15,442 bases of DNA from JALHMQ01 sp020248785 (GTDB lineage: Bacteria > Pseudomonadota > Gammaproteobacteria > Burkholderiales > Burkholderiaceae_F). The first letter of the stretch is position 1, and each line of letters opens with the position of its first letter. The translations under genes were made by a program, and so were the position numbers. The notes under the pieces are model-generated. The model worked only from the letters and a program-made list of their open reading frames with translations, searched no databases and had not been told where the DNA came from. This document shows positions 7,220-14,998 of the stretch, one piece after another. The DNA lies in NCBI GenBank assembly GCA_046343415.1, contig JBKDNL010000003.1:1-15442 (forward strand), written 5' to 3'.

Positions 7220-10200
7220 CTAGGCCGTGAGCGCAAGGTCGCCGCGCGACGGTGTTGGGTCGCCGCTCGGATGGTTGTGCACCAGGTAGTAGCCATCGGC
7301 GCCCACCGAGTCCATCAGCGACCGCATGGCTGCGATTCCGTCGTCCGCGGAAACGCCGATCGGGAACGCGCTTGACGTGTTGGGCAGCCGCGAACTCAGC
7401 GCGGTCGCGTGGACGATCTCGTTGCCGCGCGTGTAGAAGACGCGCAGGGTCTCGTAGCGCGGGTCCCGGTACACCTGGGCCAGCGCGGCGATGTCTTCGG
7501 GAGCGGATGCCTCACGGCCGACTAACGCGAGAACGCCGGCATGCTCGAACTCGTCGGCGATTGCTTTGGCAACTAGCCGAGGGCGGCCGTCTCCTTCAAG
7601 CGGCCGGAAAGTGCGCTGGCGCTGTAGTAGTCCCGGCGCTCGATCAGCTGCATCGGATCGTCCGGCAGCGGGCAGACCGTCTTCCTGCCGTCGCTCCAGG
7701 TCTCGATCAGCACGGGCTGACCGTCCTCGATCGCCGCCTCGCTGCGCACGATCGTCGGGGGCGTACTCGTCAGGTGGCTGCTCGGCACGGTCTACTCGCG
7801 GTCCAGCTTCTTGCGGCGCGCGAGTTCCGCCACGACCTTCGCGCGCTGCTCCGATGGCATCGCTGCCAGCTTGCGTGCGGCTGCCTGACGCTGCGTCAGA
7901 GTCGGTGTCGGCTTGGAGAGCTTCGGCTTCTGCATCAGTGAATCCCAGTGCAAGCAGTGTATCGGCCGACAGCCGAGCGCCGGGATCCATGAAGGCCCGC
8001 ACGTCGTCGTCGGTGAGTTGGTCGGCCAAGGCATTGGCCTCGGCCATGATGGCGGCGCGTTCCGCCTCGAGCTCGGCATCCGGCGCAGATTGCCCGCTGC
8101 CTGCATCTCGATACGCGCGATCGCGCAGGCGCTCGAACTCCGATTCTTCGGCACCCAGGGGCAGCGGGGGTCGATAGGTCGGATCGGCGCGTCGTTGGAT
8201 CGCGTCAGCGAGAATGTCGAGGGCCGCGCTGACGCCCCCAACATCGCTTTCGTCATCGAGCTGCGCGGCAGTGAGGAACCTGCCCGCCAGGACTTCATCG
8301 GTGATCTGATCGATCCCACGGCCATCGCGTCGAAACACCTCGACGAGCCCCAGGCGCATCGCGGTCTGCGGCGAGTACGGCTCGCCGGTGACCTCGCGGA
8401 AGTACCGCGTGCTGATGCCGCCTGCCTGAGCGATAGCGCGAAGAACAGGGTTCTTGACGCTCTGCCCGGGCACGCGACGGCGCGCGCGCACTTCTCGCGG
8501 CGGTGGCGGTTGGACTGCCCAGCCGCGCCCTTCCGCTGCATCTACGCGCACGGCCCGATACCCAAGGCCGAGACGATCGGCGGCGAGCTGTGCACGTGCA
8601 CGCGATGCAAACGGTCGGTCGCCCTGGTCAAGGATCAGATCACTCGACTCGGCCCGCTGCGGCTGCCCTTGTGAGACAGGCGGTGCCGCCGGCGTCGGCG
8701 CAGCCTGCTGCGACGTGCCGGACACTTCGGAGGCCCTCGCTGCTGCGCGAACCTCGGCTTGCTGTGCGCTGGGTTCGCGGTACGCGACCGGCCGCTGTGG
8801 GCCGTCGCTGGTCACCCAGCCACGGAAGTCTTGCCACGACATCGGCGTCACGGCGCCGCGCCGCTGCGGGCCATTGCCGTCGTCGTGGTGGGCGTCATAG
8901 GCCGCCTCGGCCTCGCGCTGCGACGTGTAGCCGACGAGCACCTTCGGCTCGTCAAACTTGCCCGTGCGCTCGTCGATCTGGTCGACGACGAAGACAGGGC
9001 CGGCGTAGTCGGTGGGCGTGCCTGGCCGGATGTAAGTGTCGACCGGCTCGCCAGTGTTGTCGCGCGTGCCCTTCAGGTAGCCGTAGTGGGCACGCATGCG
9101 CACGCGCCAGCGCGGCGGCGTGTTCTTCTTGTCCTCGCGGACCGAGCCTTCCGGGTTCTCGATAGCGACCTCGAGCCCGCCCAGGCGCGTGTGGCCCTTC
9201 GAGTAATTGCCCGCCAGCGCCTGCGCTGCGGTGGGCAGCGTCAGGTCGTTGCGCGGTGACGCGGCCGCCTCGTGCGCGGCGTCGTCAACCGTCGCAGAAC
9301 CTTGCCCTGCACCGCCGACCGTTCCTCGTGGAGCAGTTGCACCAGCGTCGGAAGCTTCACGCCGACGCAGTGCGTAGCCGCGCAGGTCGCCCTGGTCATA
9401 CGGCACCACATCAACATCCTCACGCAGTGCGCGTGCGGCCTGGAGCGCGCGGCCGCGATCCGACCACGGCCGGCCATTGGCCTTCACGACGGAGCCGTCC
9501 GCAAGCCGGGTGACCGGGAAGCTGCTGGTCGCAGGCATGTCCGCAGTGGGCCGGGATCTTTCGTCCAAATCGTCCACCGTGGACGCTGTTTGATCCGGAT
9601 CCTCGACGGGCACGCGCGCCAGCAGATCGGCATCGCTGGTCACCGGTATCAGCACCCGGTCCTGGGCGAGCGCGGCGCGGCGCTCAAGCTCGGCGCTGAT
9701 GGCGATGCGCACCGCCTCGCTGTTGGTGCGCTCGAGCTGCCTGCGCAGGCCGGCTTCGTCACGCGTGGGCAGGCCGAGCAGCTCGACAGAGCGATCCATC
9801 TGTGCGGCACGCGCAATGTCCTGCTGCGCACGCTCGATCACCTGGGCGGCGAGATTCGGCCGCGACAGTGCACGCTCGGCAGCCGCGACAACGGTCTGCG
9901 GCGATTCGGCGGACAGCAGCCGCTGGTCGTCCGCCTGCCGCTGCACGAACTCCGCGGCGACCGCCGCGTCCATGCGCTGGCGTGCGCTGGGTAACGCGAA
10001 GCCAGCACCGGCACCGGCGAGCGCGCCGAGCGTCCCCTCGACAGCGGCCTGCGACAGCGTCTTGCCTGGCTCGAAGCGGTTCTCGGCGGTCTGCTCGCCG
10101 ATCGACTGGCCCATGGACTCGATGAGCTCCTGGCCGCCCTCGCGCAGTCCTGTGCCCAGCAGTCCGGATCCGGTGCCGCGTGCGACAGCACCTTCTGCAC

Positions 10201-11200
10201 CGCCACGGGTCAGGCGGCCGCCGAGGGCAGAGAACACGCCGGCAGTGCCGGCTGCGCCGTAGTCGCCCGTCTGCGCGTACGTCGCGCCGGCGTTCATGAC
10301 GATGTTGGCGACGTTTGCGCCAGCGGTCGCGGCACCCGCCTGGATGCGCGCAAGCTCGTCGGCCGGCAGTGCGCGGATCGCTCTCGGCAGTGTGGCTAGT
10401 CGGGCAGCCAGTGCGCCACCGCCGACGGCGGGCACCATGGATCCGACCGCAGGAATCGCCGTGTCGAGCGCGAACTTCGGGTTGGCCAGAAGGAAGCCGA
10501 CGGCGCCGTCGACATCGCCGGCTTCAACGAGCTCGGCCAGCCGGGTGGCCATGCCGCGGTTTATGTACGACGCGTCGGCCGCCATGCGGCGGTCGATGTC
10601 ACGCAGCACGCGTGACGCATCGCCTCCCACTGCACCAGCGGTCAGCAGCTGGCCGACATCGGTGAGCAGCGCGGCGGTCTGCGGGAGGGCGCGCGCGGTG
10701 GCCATGCCGGTATCGGCCAGGCCGCGCGTAATCGACTCGGCAGCATCAGCGGCGCCCGGCATACCCGCGACGTTTGCCGCACGCCGGACACGGCCGGCGA
10801 GATCGTCGACACCACTGGTGCCTGAGATCGTGCCGCTGGGCTGCCGATCGCGCACCGCTGCGACATCACGCTCGAGCTGAAGGCGCTCGGCGGACGCACC
10901 ACGGAAACCGCGCTCCTTGACCCGCTGCGCCGGGCGCGAATCGTCGGTCTGGCCGTCCCACATCACGCCGGCGCCCGCCGGGCGTGCGGGCTGCGCCGGC
11001 GCTACATCACGGCCGCTGCCGGCGTACCGGAACGCAGGCCGGGCGGCCGCAGCGTCTTCCCTTGCCACGCTCTGCGAGGCAAAGCGGGTGGCCTCGGCGC
11101 GATCGAACGATCCGTCATCCGCCGGCGGCGGCAAGATGTCGTCGAAGATGCCAGCGCCGCTGCCGCTGGACTCCGAAACGAGATCCGCGAACAGGCTCAC
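7220..11200 (-). CDS. Giant phage polyvalent protein, part 1: pyrophosphatase-like domain and RadC/JAB domain, ending at an in-frame TAG
   Basis: This is 1,326 residues from a GTG at 11198-11200 that overlaps the previous stop (GTGA). The N-terminus (MSLFADLVSESSGSGAGIFDD) is disordered; about 165-410 is Gly/Ala-rich and hydrophobic, as often seen in ejected giant proteins. About 657-795 is an inorganic-pyrophosphatase-like (InPase) domain, with NYSKGH, VAIENPEGSVRED, YGYLKGT, VDTYI and VFVVDQ in order. About 914-1080 begins NPVLRAIAQAGGIS, a block I associate with polyvalent proteins. About 1209-1326 is a RadC/JAB domain with an intact metal motif (H1308, H1310, D1321). TAG at 7220-7222 follows six codons later, before the final helix and strand, so the domain is truncated unless the stop is bypassed. 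A module of about 45 residues occurs twice (568-612, 854-896). Two short nested frames overlap about 1089-1209. Confidence 0.88.
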   Translation of the reverse strand: MSLFADLVSESSGSGAGIFDDILPPPADDGSFDRAEATRFASQSVAREDAAAARPAFRYAGSGRDVAPAQPARPAGAGVMWDGQTDDSRPAQRVKERGFRGASAERLQLERDVAAVRDRQPSGTISGTSGVDDLAGRVRRAANVAGMPGAADAAESITRGLADTGMATARALPQTAALLTDVGQLLTAGAVGGDASRVLRDIDRRMAADASYINRGMATRLAELVEAGDVDGAVGFLLANPKFALDTAIPAVGSMVPAVGGGALAARLATLPRAIRALPADELARIQAGAATAGANVANIVMNAGATYAQTGDYGAAGTAGVFSALGGRLTRGGAEGAVARGTGSGLLGTGLREGGQELIESMGQSIGEQTAENRFEPGKTLSQAAVEGTLGALAGAGAGFALPSARQRMDAAVAAEFVQRQADDQRLLSAESPQTVVAAAERALSRPNLAAQVIERAQQDIARAAQMDRSVELLGLPTRDEAGLRRQLERTNSEAVRIAISAELERRAALAQDRVLIPVTSDADLLARVPVEDPDQTASTVDDLDERSRPTADMPATSSFPVTRLADGSVVKANGRPWSDRGRALQAARALREDVDVVPYDQGDLRGYALRRREASDAGATAPRGTVGGAGQGSATVDDAAHEAAASPRNDLTLPTAAQALAGNYSKGHTRLGGLEVAIENPEGSVREDKKNTPPRWRVRMRAHYGYLKGTRDNTGEPVDTYIRPGTPTDYAGPVFVVDQIDERTGKFDEPKVLVGYTSQREAEAAYDAHHDDGNGPQRRGAVTPMSWQDFRGWVTSDGPQRPVAYREPSAQQAEVRAAARASEVSGTSQQAAPTPAAPPVSQGQPQRAESSDLILDQGDRPFASRARAQLAADRLGLGYRAVRVDAAEGRGWAVQPPPPREVRARRRVPGQSVKNPVLRAIAQAGGISTRYFREVTGEPYSPQTAMRLGLVEVFRRDGRGIDQITDEVLAGRFLTAAQLDDESDVGGVSAALDILADAIQRRADPTYRPPLPLGAEESEFERLRDRAYRDAGSGQSAPDAELEAERAAIMAEANALADQLTDDDVRAFMDPGARLSADTLLALGFTDAEAEALQADTDSDAASGSRTQAGSDAIGAAREGRGGTRAPQEAGPRVDRAEQPPDEYAPDDRAQRGGDRGRSARADRDLERRQEDGLPAAGRSDAADRAPGLLQRQRTFRPLEGDGRPRLVAKAIADEFEHAGVLALVGREASAPEDIAALAQVYRDPRYETLRVFYTRGNEIVHATALSSRLPNTSSAFPIGVSADDGIAAMRSLMDSVGADGYYLVHNHPSGDPTPSRGDLALTA
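7573..7788 (-). CDS. Nested 71-residue reading frame inside the giant gene
   Basis: It starts at GTG 7786-7788, three bases after the TAG of the preceding nested frame (TAGACCGTG), and ends in TAG at 7573-7575. About 93% of its codons end in G or C by hand count, against about 53% for the giant frame over the same bases. The product (PVLIETWSDGRKTVCPLPDD and IERRDYYSASALSG) has a normal, mixed composition with Trp, Tyr and Cys, whereas the giant frame here encodes only Arg/Asp/Gly/Ala-rich linker. I do not recognise the family. There is no strong Shine-Dalgarno, so translation may depend on re-initiation from the frame just upstream. It sits immediately before the JAB domain of the giant protein. 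A true overprinted gene and a remnant of an inserted gene are both possible. Confidence 0.62.
   Translation of the reverse strand: MPSSHLTSTPPTIVRSEAAIEDGQPVLIETWSDGRKTVCPLPDDPMQLIERRDYYSASALSGRLKETAALG
7792..7935 (-). CDS. Nested 47-residue basic reading frame inside the giant gene
   Basis: It starts at ATG 7933-7935, with GGGA seven bases upstream, and ends in TAG at 7792-7794. About 83% of its codons end in G or C. The product is basic and helical (LTQRQAAARKLAAMPSEQRA, ending ARRKKLDRE) and looks like a natural small protein or C-terminus. The surrounding giant frame loses its coding bias at about the same place, after LGFTDAEAEALQ. Two readings are possible. It may be a small overlapping gene with its own start, or it may be the true C-terminus of the first part of the giant gene, reached by a frameshift (programmed, mutational or a base-calling error) near 7900-7935. 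The second reading leaves the following JAB domain without a start codon, which favours the first. Function unknown. Confidence 0.55.
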   Translation of the reverse strand: MQKPKLSKPTPTLTQRQAAARKLAAMPSEQRAKVVAELARRKKLDRE

Positions 11201-11727
11201 GCGCTGCCCAGCAGGTTGGCGGCCTGCTGCTGCAGGCGCTGCATGCGGGCTTCGACATCGGCACGCGTGGCTTCTGCGGCCTGCAGCACTTCCTGGGCCT
11301 TGCGATGAACGCGCCCGGCCTCGATCTGCGCCTGCTCGACGATCTGTTGCGCCTGTTGCTCGGCACGCTGGCGGGCATCGGCTTCGAGCTCAACGGCACG
11401 CTGCCCAGCGGCTGCGACGATGCGCTCCGCGGCGGCTTCAGCATCGGCACGCACAGCCTGCGCTTCGCTGGCAGCCGCTTGGCCCGCGCGGATCTTGTCT
11501 TCGGCCAGCGCGGCGGTTTGCTCGAGCGTCGCGAGCACGCCGCGCCGGTGCTCGATGGCGCGGTCGAGTTCGTCGCGGGCATTCAGCGCGCTGCCGGCGT
11601 CCTTGAAGAACGCGCTGGCGGCCTCGATGCCCTTCAGCATCTTGCCAAGGCGTTGCAGGGACCCCGCTGCGCTGATCGCCTCGGCGGTGGTCAGCGTCAG
11701 AATCGGTTGGGTCGTCGGTTCACTCAT
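11197..11727 (-). CDS. Coiled-coil phage late protein
   Basis: This 176-residue protein has an N-terminal segment (SEPTTQPILTLTTAEAISAA) followed from about residue 45 to the end by an almost continuous Ala/Glu/Gln/Arg heptad pattern (EADARQRAEQQAQQIVEQAQ in the middle), so a long coiled coil is the main visible feature. There is no signal peptide or membrane helix. The ATG at 11725-11727 has a GGAGA-type ribosome binding site a few bases upstream (AGGAGAGATCGAATG). The end overlaps the giant gene start as GTGA. Placed between a decoration-like protein and the polyvalent protein, it is probably a virion or scaffold-like component, but nothing in the sequence proves it. I do not recognise a named family. 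Confidence 0.8.
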   Translation of the reverse strand: MSEPTTQPILTLTTAEAISAAGSLQRLGKMLKGIEAASAFFKDAGSALNARDELDRAIEHRRGVLATLEQTAALAEDKIRAGQAAASEAQAVRADAEAAAERIVAAAGQRAVELEADARQRAEQQAQQIVEQAQIEAGRVHRKAQEVLQAAEATRADVEARMQRLQQQAANLLGSA

Positions 11728-11737
11728 TCGATCTCTC

Positions 11738-12100
11738 CTATCGGCCGCGTGTGCGGCGGCAAGTCATGGAAACGGTCACGCTCGAGCCCGCGCCGCCGGT
11801 GAGGAACGGTCGGGTCCATTGCGGCACTTCGGTAACAGCCTTGCCGCCGGCCGCTGTCAGCGCGAGGTCGGCGCCCTGCGGATCGTCGAGCGTGAAGTAC
11901 GCGGACGCCGGATCGACGTTGGTGCCCTCCACGCGGGCGGAGGCGCCGCCGAACGTGCCCGCCATCTGCACGCTGCGGTCGGCGAAGTCGGCATGCTGCG
12001 GGCCGACTGGCGCGCCGTCGTTGTCGACATTGGTGAGCACCCATGCGAAAACGACGGTGTTGTTGCCGACATGCCGGATGGTCGGATTGACGGTGGCCAT
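11738..12100 (-). CDS. Probable virion decoration/minor structural protein
   Basis: This 120-residue, beta-rich protein starts MATVNPTIRHVGNNTVVFAW. The order of motifs (a strand ending in an aromatic, GAPV, ADRSVQMAGTFGGASARVEG, DPQGADLALTAA, a segment ending RPFLTGGAGSSVTVS) matches small capsid-associated proteins I have seen in podovirus and Siphovirus late operons, where the middle reads as roughly DRSVQ..GTFG....I.GSNDG and then a DPQG turn. Such proteins form a single Ig-like or jelly-roll domain on the capsid surface. The ATG has AGGAG eight bases upstream and overlaps the preceding stop as TGATG. The TAG at 11738-11740 is followed by another stop five codons later. The decoration role is inference from resemblance and position. 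Confidence 0.65.
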   Translation of the reverse strand: MATVNPTIRHVGNNTVVFAWVLTNVDNDGAPVGPQHADFADRSVQMAGTFGGASARVEGTNVDPASAYFTLDDPQGADLALTAAGGKAVTEVPQWTRPFLTGGAGSSVTVSMTCRRTRGR

Positions 12101-12399
12101 CAGCGCAGCTCCTGACTGGCACGCGCGGCGGCGAAGCCAGCCTCGAGGTCGGCGTCTTCGTCGACTTCAGCGGCGGGCTGCTCGACTGGCAGAACGGCTA
12201 CACCAACACGCATAGCCGCGCCCCTGGTCCTCGTGCGCGCACCGCGGGTTACTGGCGGCCCAGCGATTACGTTGGCCAGGTCGACGATGCGCCGGCGCCT
12301 TGCGGTGGCCGGTGATTCGGGCGTCTCGGCGCCAAAGCCTTCTTCCATGGCCTCACCCTCGCGCGAGGCCTCGATTTGCTTGCGGATGGGCGAGATCAC
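12100..12399 (-). CDS. Hypothetical small phage protein
   Basis: This 99-residue protein is unrecognised. It starts at GTG 12397-12399, overlaps the preceding TGA (GTGA), and has AGGAG eight bases upstream; an internal ATG 17 codons later (MEEGFGAETPESPATARRRR) is an alternative start. The composition is charged, with an acidic Glu/Asp tail (PAAEVDEDADLEAGF) and a basic patch in the middle, and there is no membrane segment, so much of it may be disordered. It is flanked by an internal-virion-like protein and a decoration-like protein, and is probably a minor late protein. The stop TGA overlaps the ATG of the next gene. Confidence 0.65.
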   Translation of the reverse strand: MISPIRKQIEASREGEAMEEGFGAETPESPATARRRRIVDLANVIAGPPVTRGARTRTRGAAMRVGVAVLPVEQPAAEVDEDADLEAGFAAARASQELR

Positions 12400-13466
12400 A
12401 GATCGCGCTCCTGGATGCCGTAGCCGCGTAGCCGCTCGACCACGCGACCGCGACCGGCACCGCGGCGGATGGCATCCCGTGCCTGCTGGATGGCCTGCTC
12501 GCGCGTCACGCCGGCCGGCAGAGCGCCGCCGGATCCGGTGCCTTGCTGCCCTCGCTCGAGCAGGCGCTGCCGGTTGGCCTGCGCGGAGTCAAGATCCCGC
12601 GCAGCGGCCTCGACGCGCGGCTGGCGGGCGATCCACGCTTGCCGCTCGTCTGGCGGCATGCTCATCGCCTGCGGGTTCTGCCGTAGTAGCGCGTCGAGGC
12701 CGGCCCGCGTGGCGTCGTTCAGAGCGCGCCGCGCCGTCTCGACTGCGGTGTTGGCATCCCGAACATCCGTCGGTGCACCACCGCTTCGCGTGCGGTTCGG
12801 ATCGGTTCGGCGGCGCAGTGCTGCCAGCTGCTCGTTGGCCTGCGTGCGCGCCTCGGCGCTGCGCGTCTCGCCGACGAAGCCCTCGGTAACGGCCTCGTCG
12901 ATCATCACGCCCTCGTCCACCTTGAATCGATCTTTGCCCTGGGACGCGCGCACTGCCTGGCGCGCACGCTCGGTATTGCGGCCGCCGGCCACGTCGTTGA
13001 AACCGGCTTCGAACGCGTCCTGTTCGATGCGGCCGCGCGCATAGCTGTCGCGGTCGCCCGGCTTGCGCGCTGCCTGCAGATCCTCGTAGCCGCGCTGCTG
13101 CCGGCGCCGGTACTGCTGAAATGCGGCGGCGTCGTTCACCATGGCCGGCGGCATGACGTTGCCGTCGTCGTCCATGGGCACCGGGTTGGCATCGCGCCGA
13201 AAATCGCCGGGCCCGCGCTGCTGGCGGTCGATGCCGTAGATGGAGCCTTCGAGGTCGGTCGGCTCACCGCCGCTCGCCCCTCGCGCGCCGCCGCCGCCCG
13301 CCTTCAGCTGCTGCACGGCCGCACGGAGCTCGGCGAGATCCCGCTCGCGGGTGTCCTTCAGCGTTGCGAGAAACTCCTCGCGCCGGGCCCGCTGCTGCTC
13401 GATGCTCCACGTGAGCACATCGCTGCCAGCTGACATCAGCGCGCGCCCTACATTGCTTCCGTACAT
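12396..13466 (-). CDS. Putative internal virion or head-assembly protein, highly charged helical
   Basis: This 356-residue protein starts MYGSNVGRALMSAGSDVLTW. Residues about 20-55 form a charged helix (RARREEFLATLKDTRERDLA), then a Gly-rich linker and an acidic turn PVPMDDDGNVMPP, and a long Arg/Gln/Ala-rich helical region to the end. The last 40 residues (GVTREQAIQQARDAIRRGAG onward) resemble the short repeat that ends some internal virion proteins. No enzyme motif is visible. The start is supported by GGGAGG just upstream of ATG 13464-13466, lying across the previous TAG. It ends in TGA overlapping the next GTG. Location in a late operon suggests an ejected or head-associated protein. No named family is recognised with confidence. 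Confidence 0.72.
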   Translation of the reverse strand: MYGSNVGRALMSAGSDVLTWSIEQQRARREEFLATLKDTRERDLAELRAAVQQLKAGGGGARGASGGEPTDLEGSIYGIDRQQRGPGDFRRDANPVPMDDDGNVMPPAMVNDAAAFQQYRRRQQRGYEDLQAARKPGDRDSYARGRIEQDAFEAGFNDVAGGRNTERARQAVRASQGKDRFKVDEGVMIDEAVTEGFVGETRSAEARTQANEQLAALRRRTDPNRTRSGGAPTDVRDANTAVETARRALNDATRAGLDALLRQNPQAMSMPPDERQAWIARQPRVEAAARDLDSAQANRQRLLERGQQGTGSGGALPAGVTREQAIQQARDAIRRGAGRGRVVERLRGYGIQERDL

Positions 13467-13468
13467 GG

Positions 13469-14152
13469 CTAGGCCTCCCTAGAAAAGTTCGCACCGCCGC
13501 TCGGGTTCGAGCGCACCAGCGCCTGCAGAGTCGCCATCGCTGAACGATCCAGGCGCCCGGCGTCGTCGAGTCCGAAGCCGTCGAAGCCCGGGACGACGCC
13601 GGCCGCTGCCTGTCCAGCGGAATGCGCGATCTCAACGGCGGCGGCGTGAAGATGGGACAGCGGGATGCACGCGCGCAAGACATCTGCCGACGCAATGGCA
13701 AGTCGTGCCGCGTAGTCGCCGAGTCGACCGGCATGGTCGTGTTCTGCGAGGCGATCGATGACCTCGCGCGTATCGAGCTCGCGGACGGCCCGCTGCACGA
13801 CGCCCTCGACCTCCACGGCGCGGTCCGGATCGGAGCGCAGCAGCGCGCCGGCGGCAACGTCGCGCCGCGCGTAGCGCATCGCCTGGACGGCATCGGTGTC
13901 GTCGAGCTTGCCGAGCATCCACGAAAAAATGGCGAGGACGATGCCCGAAGCCCCCTGCAGATCGACTACAGAGGCTCGATTCGGCTGGTCAACACCCAGC
14001 ACAGCGCGGGCCGCACGCTCGCCCAAAGCGCGGACATCGAGCGGCAAGGTGTCGAAGCCACCCTCACGCTTATCGTCGAAAACGATGGCGCGCCGAGCGA
14101 TGACCGCAGGCGCGCCGACGGCGTTGTGGAGTCGATCAAGCGGTGTCGTCAT
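13469..14152 (-). CDS. Hypothetical phage protein
   Basis: This 227-residue protein belongs to no family I recognise. It is mainly helical. A moderately hydrophobic stretch (SGIVLAIFSWMLGKL, about residues 70-84) is too short and isolated to call a membrane anchor. The second half contains Ala/His-rich helices (IPLSHLHAAAVEIAHSAGQA). The ATG at 14150-14152 has GGAG five to six bases upstream and lies 17 bases inside the end of the preceding DUF5681-like gene. It stops in TAG at 13469, two bases before the next gene. In a typical late operon this position, next to a small-terminase-like gene, would hold the large terminase or portal, but length and sequence fit neither. Confidence 0.7.
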   Translation of the reverse strand: MTTPLDRLHNAVGAPAVIARRAIVFDDKREGGFDTLPLDVRALGERAARAVLGVDQPNRASVVDLQGASGIVLAIFSWMLGKLDDTDAVQAMRYARRDVAAGALLRSDPDRAVEVEGVVQRAVRELDTREVIDRLAEHDHAGRLGDYAARLAIASADVLRACIPLSHLHAAAVEIAHSAGQAAAGVVPGFDGFGLDDAGRLDRSAMATLQALVRSNPSGGANFSREA

Positions 14153-14624
14153 TGCGTTCTCCGCGCTTGAGCGCCGCCCATACCTCGGGCGGCAGATCGG
14201 CGCAGTTGATCACGAACTGGTAGGCCTGGTCTGGCGTGATCTTTGTCGGATCGATCTGAGCATTGACGATCGGCGGCGCACCCGGCAGACCACCGACTCG
14301 AACATCCGACTCTGGCTTGCCCCACGCGCGGTCCAGCACCGCGTTGGCAGCACTCACGCGCGCAGCGGCAGGCGCATCCCCGTCGTCCATCACAACGCGC
14401 AGCGTCTGGACCGCCTTGTCCGTCAAAGCACGGCACGCCTCGCGGACGTGCTCTGGAACCTTGGGCCTGCCAGCGGGGTTGCCCGACACGCCCTTGGGAA
14501 ACGGACGGCCACGCGGCTTCGTCGCTGATGCTGCGCTGATACCAGCGGGCAGACGCGTGCGGGCACCGGTGCCCTTGCCGGCGGACTTGCCAGCCTTGGA
14601 GGCGCGCTTGCGAGCGTTAGCCAC
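14136..14624 (-). CDS. DUF5681-type DNA-binding protein, possibly small-terminase-like
   Basis: This is a 162-residue protein. The first 30 residues are very basic (MANARKRASKAGKSAGKGTG), followed at about 37-52 by GRPFPKGVSGNPAGRP, the signature of the DUF5681 family found in many prophages. The next helices (HVREACRALTDKAVQTLRVV, then AAARVSAANAVLDRAWGKP) resemble the folded part of that family, and the AWGKP ending is typical. Members are often next to terminase genes and are thought to bind DNA; the role as a small terminase subunit is inference. The GTG at 14622-14624 overlaps the preceding TAA by 8 bases. The Shine-Dalgarno is weak, so translation is probably coupled. The stop overlaps the next gene by 17 bases. 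Confidence 0.82.
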   Translation of the reverse strand: MANARKRASKAGKSAGKGTGARTRLPAGISAASATKPRGRPFPKGVSGNPAGRPKVPEHVREACRALTDKAVQTLRVVMDDGDAPAAARVSAANAVLDRAWGKPESDVRVGGLPGAPPIVNAQIDPTKITPDQAYQFVINCADLPPEVWAALKRGERNDDTA

Positions 14625-14998
14625 GGATCACTTCGACCGGCGGTACATCGATCAACCCAGTACCGCTGTCCGACGAGAAGATGTCGCTTCCGCCCGCGCC
14701 GAAGATGGCAGCGGCGACCCCGCGTCGCTCCCACTCGCGCACCGCCCGACGATTGCGAGCCTCAAGGTTCGCCTGCTTGCTGAGCGGATCCTGCCGCTCG
14801 TTGCGACACCAGTTCCTCCAGGTTGCACACCAGTCCAGCTTCACGCCCTTAGTACCGGGCAACGCAGTCCAGTAGTCGCGGAAGCGTTCGAAAACAGCAT
14901 CGGCCTTGAGGTCCGGGCGATGTTCTTCGCAGAACTCGGCCCAATGGGCGGGCAGTTCAGTCAGCGCGAAGCGCGTCCCGCGCGCAGCGCGCGCCTTT

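Noticed and set aside
7220..7222. TAG reassigned to a sense codon in this phage
   Set aside because: TAG also ends the antitoxin (283), the decoration-like gene (11738) and the 227-residue gene (13469), each right at the next gene start or at a natural end, and reading through them meets another stop within a few codons. No suppressor tRNA gene is visible. A reassigned code is therefore unlikely; local readthrough remains possible.
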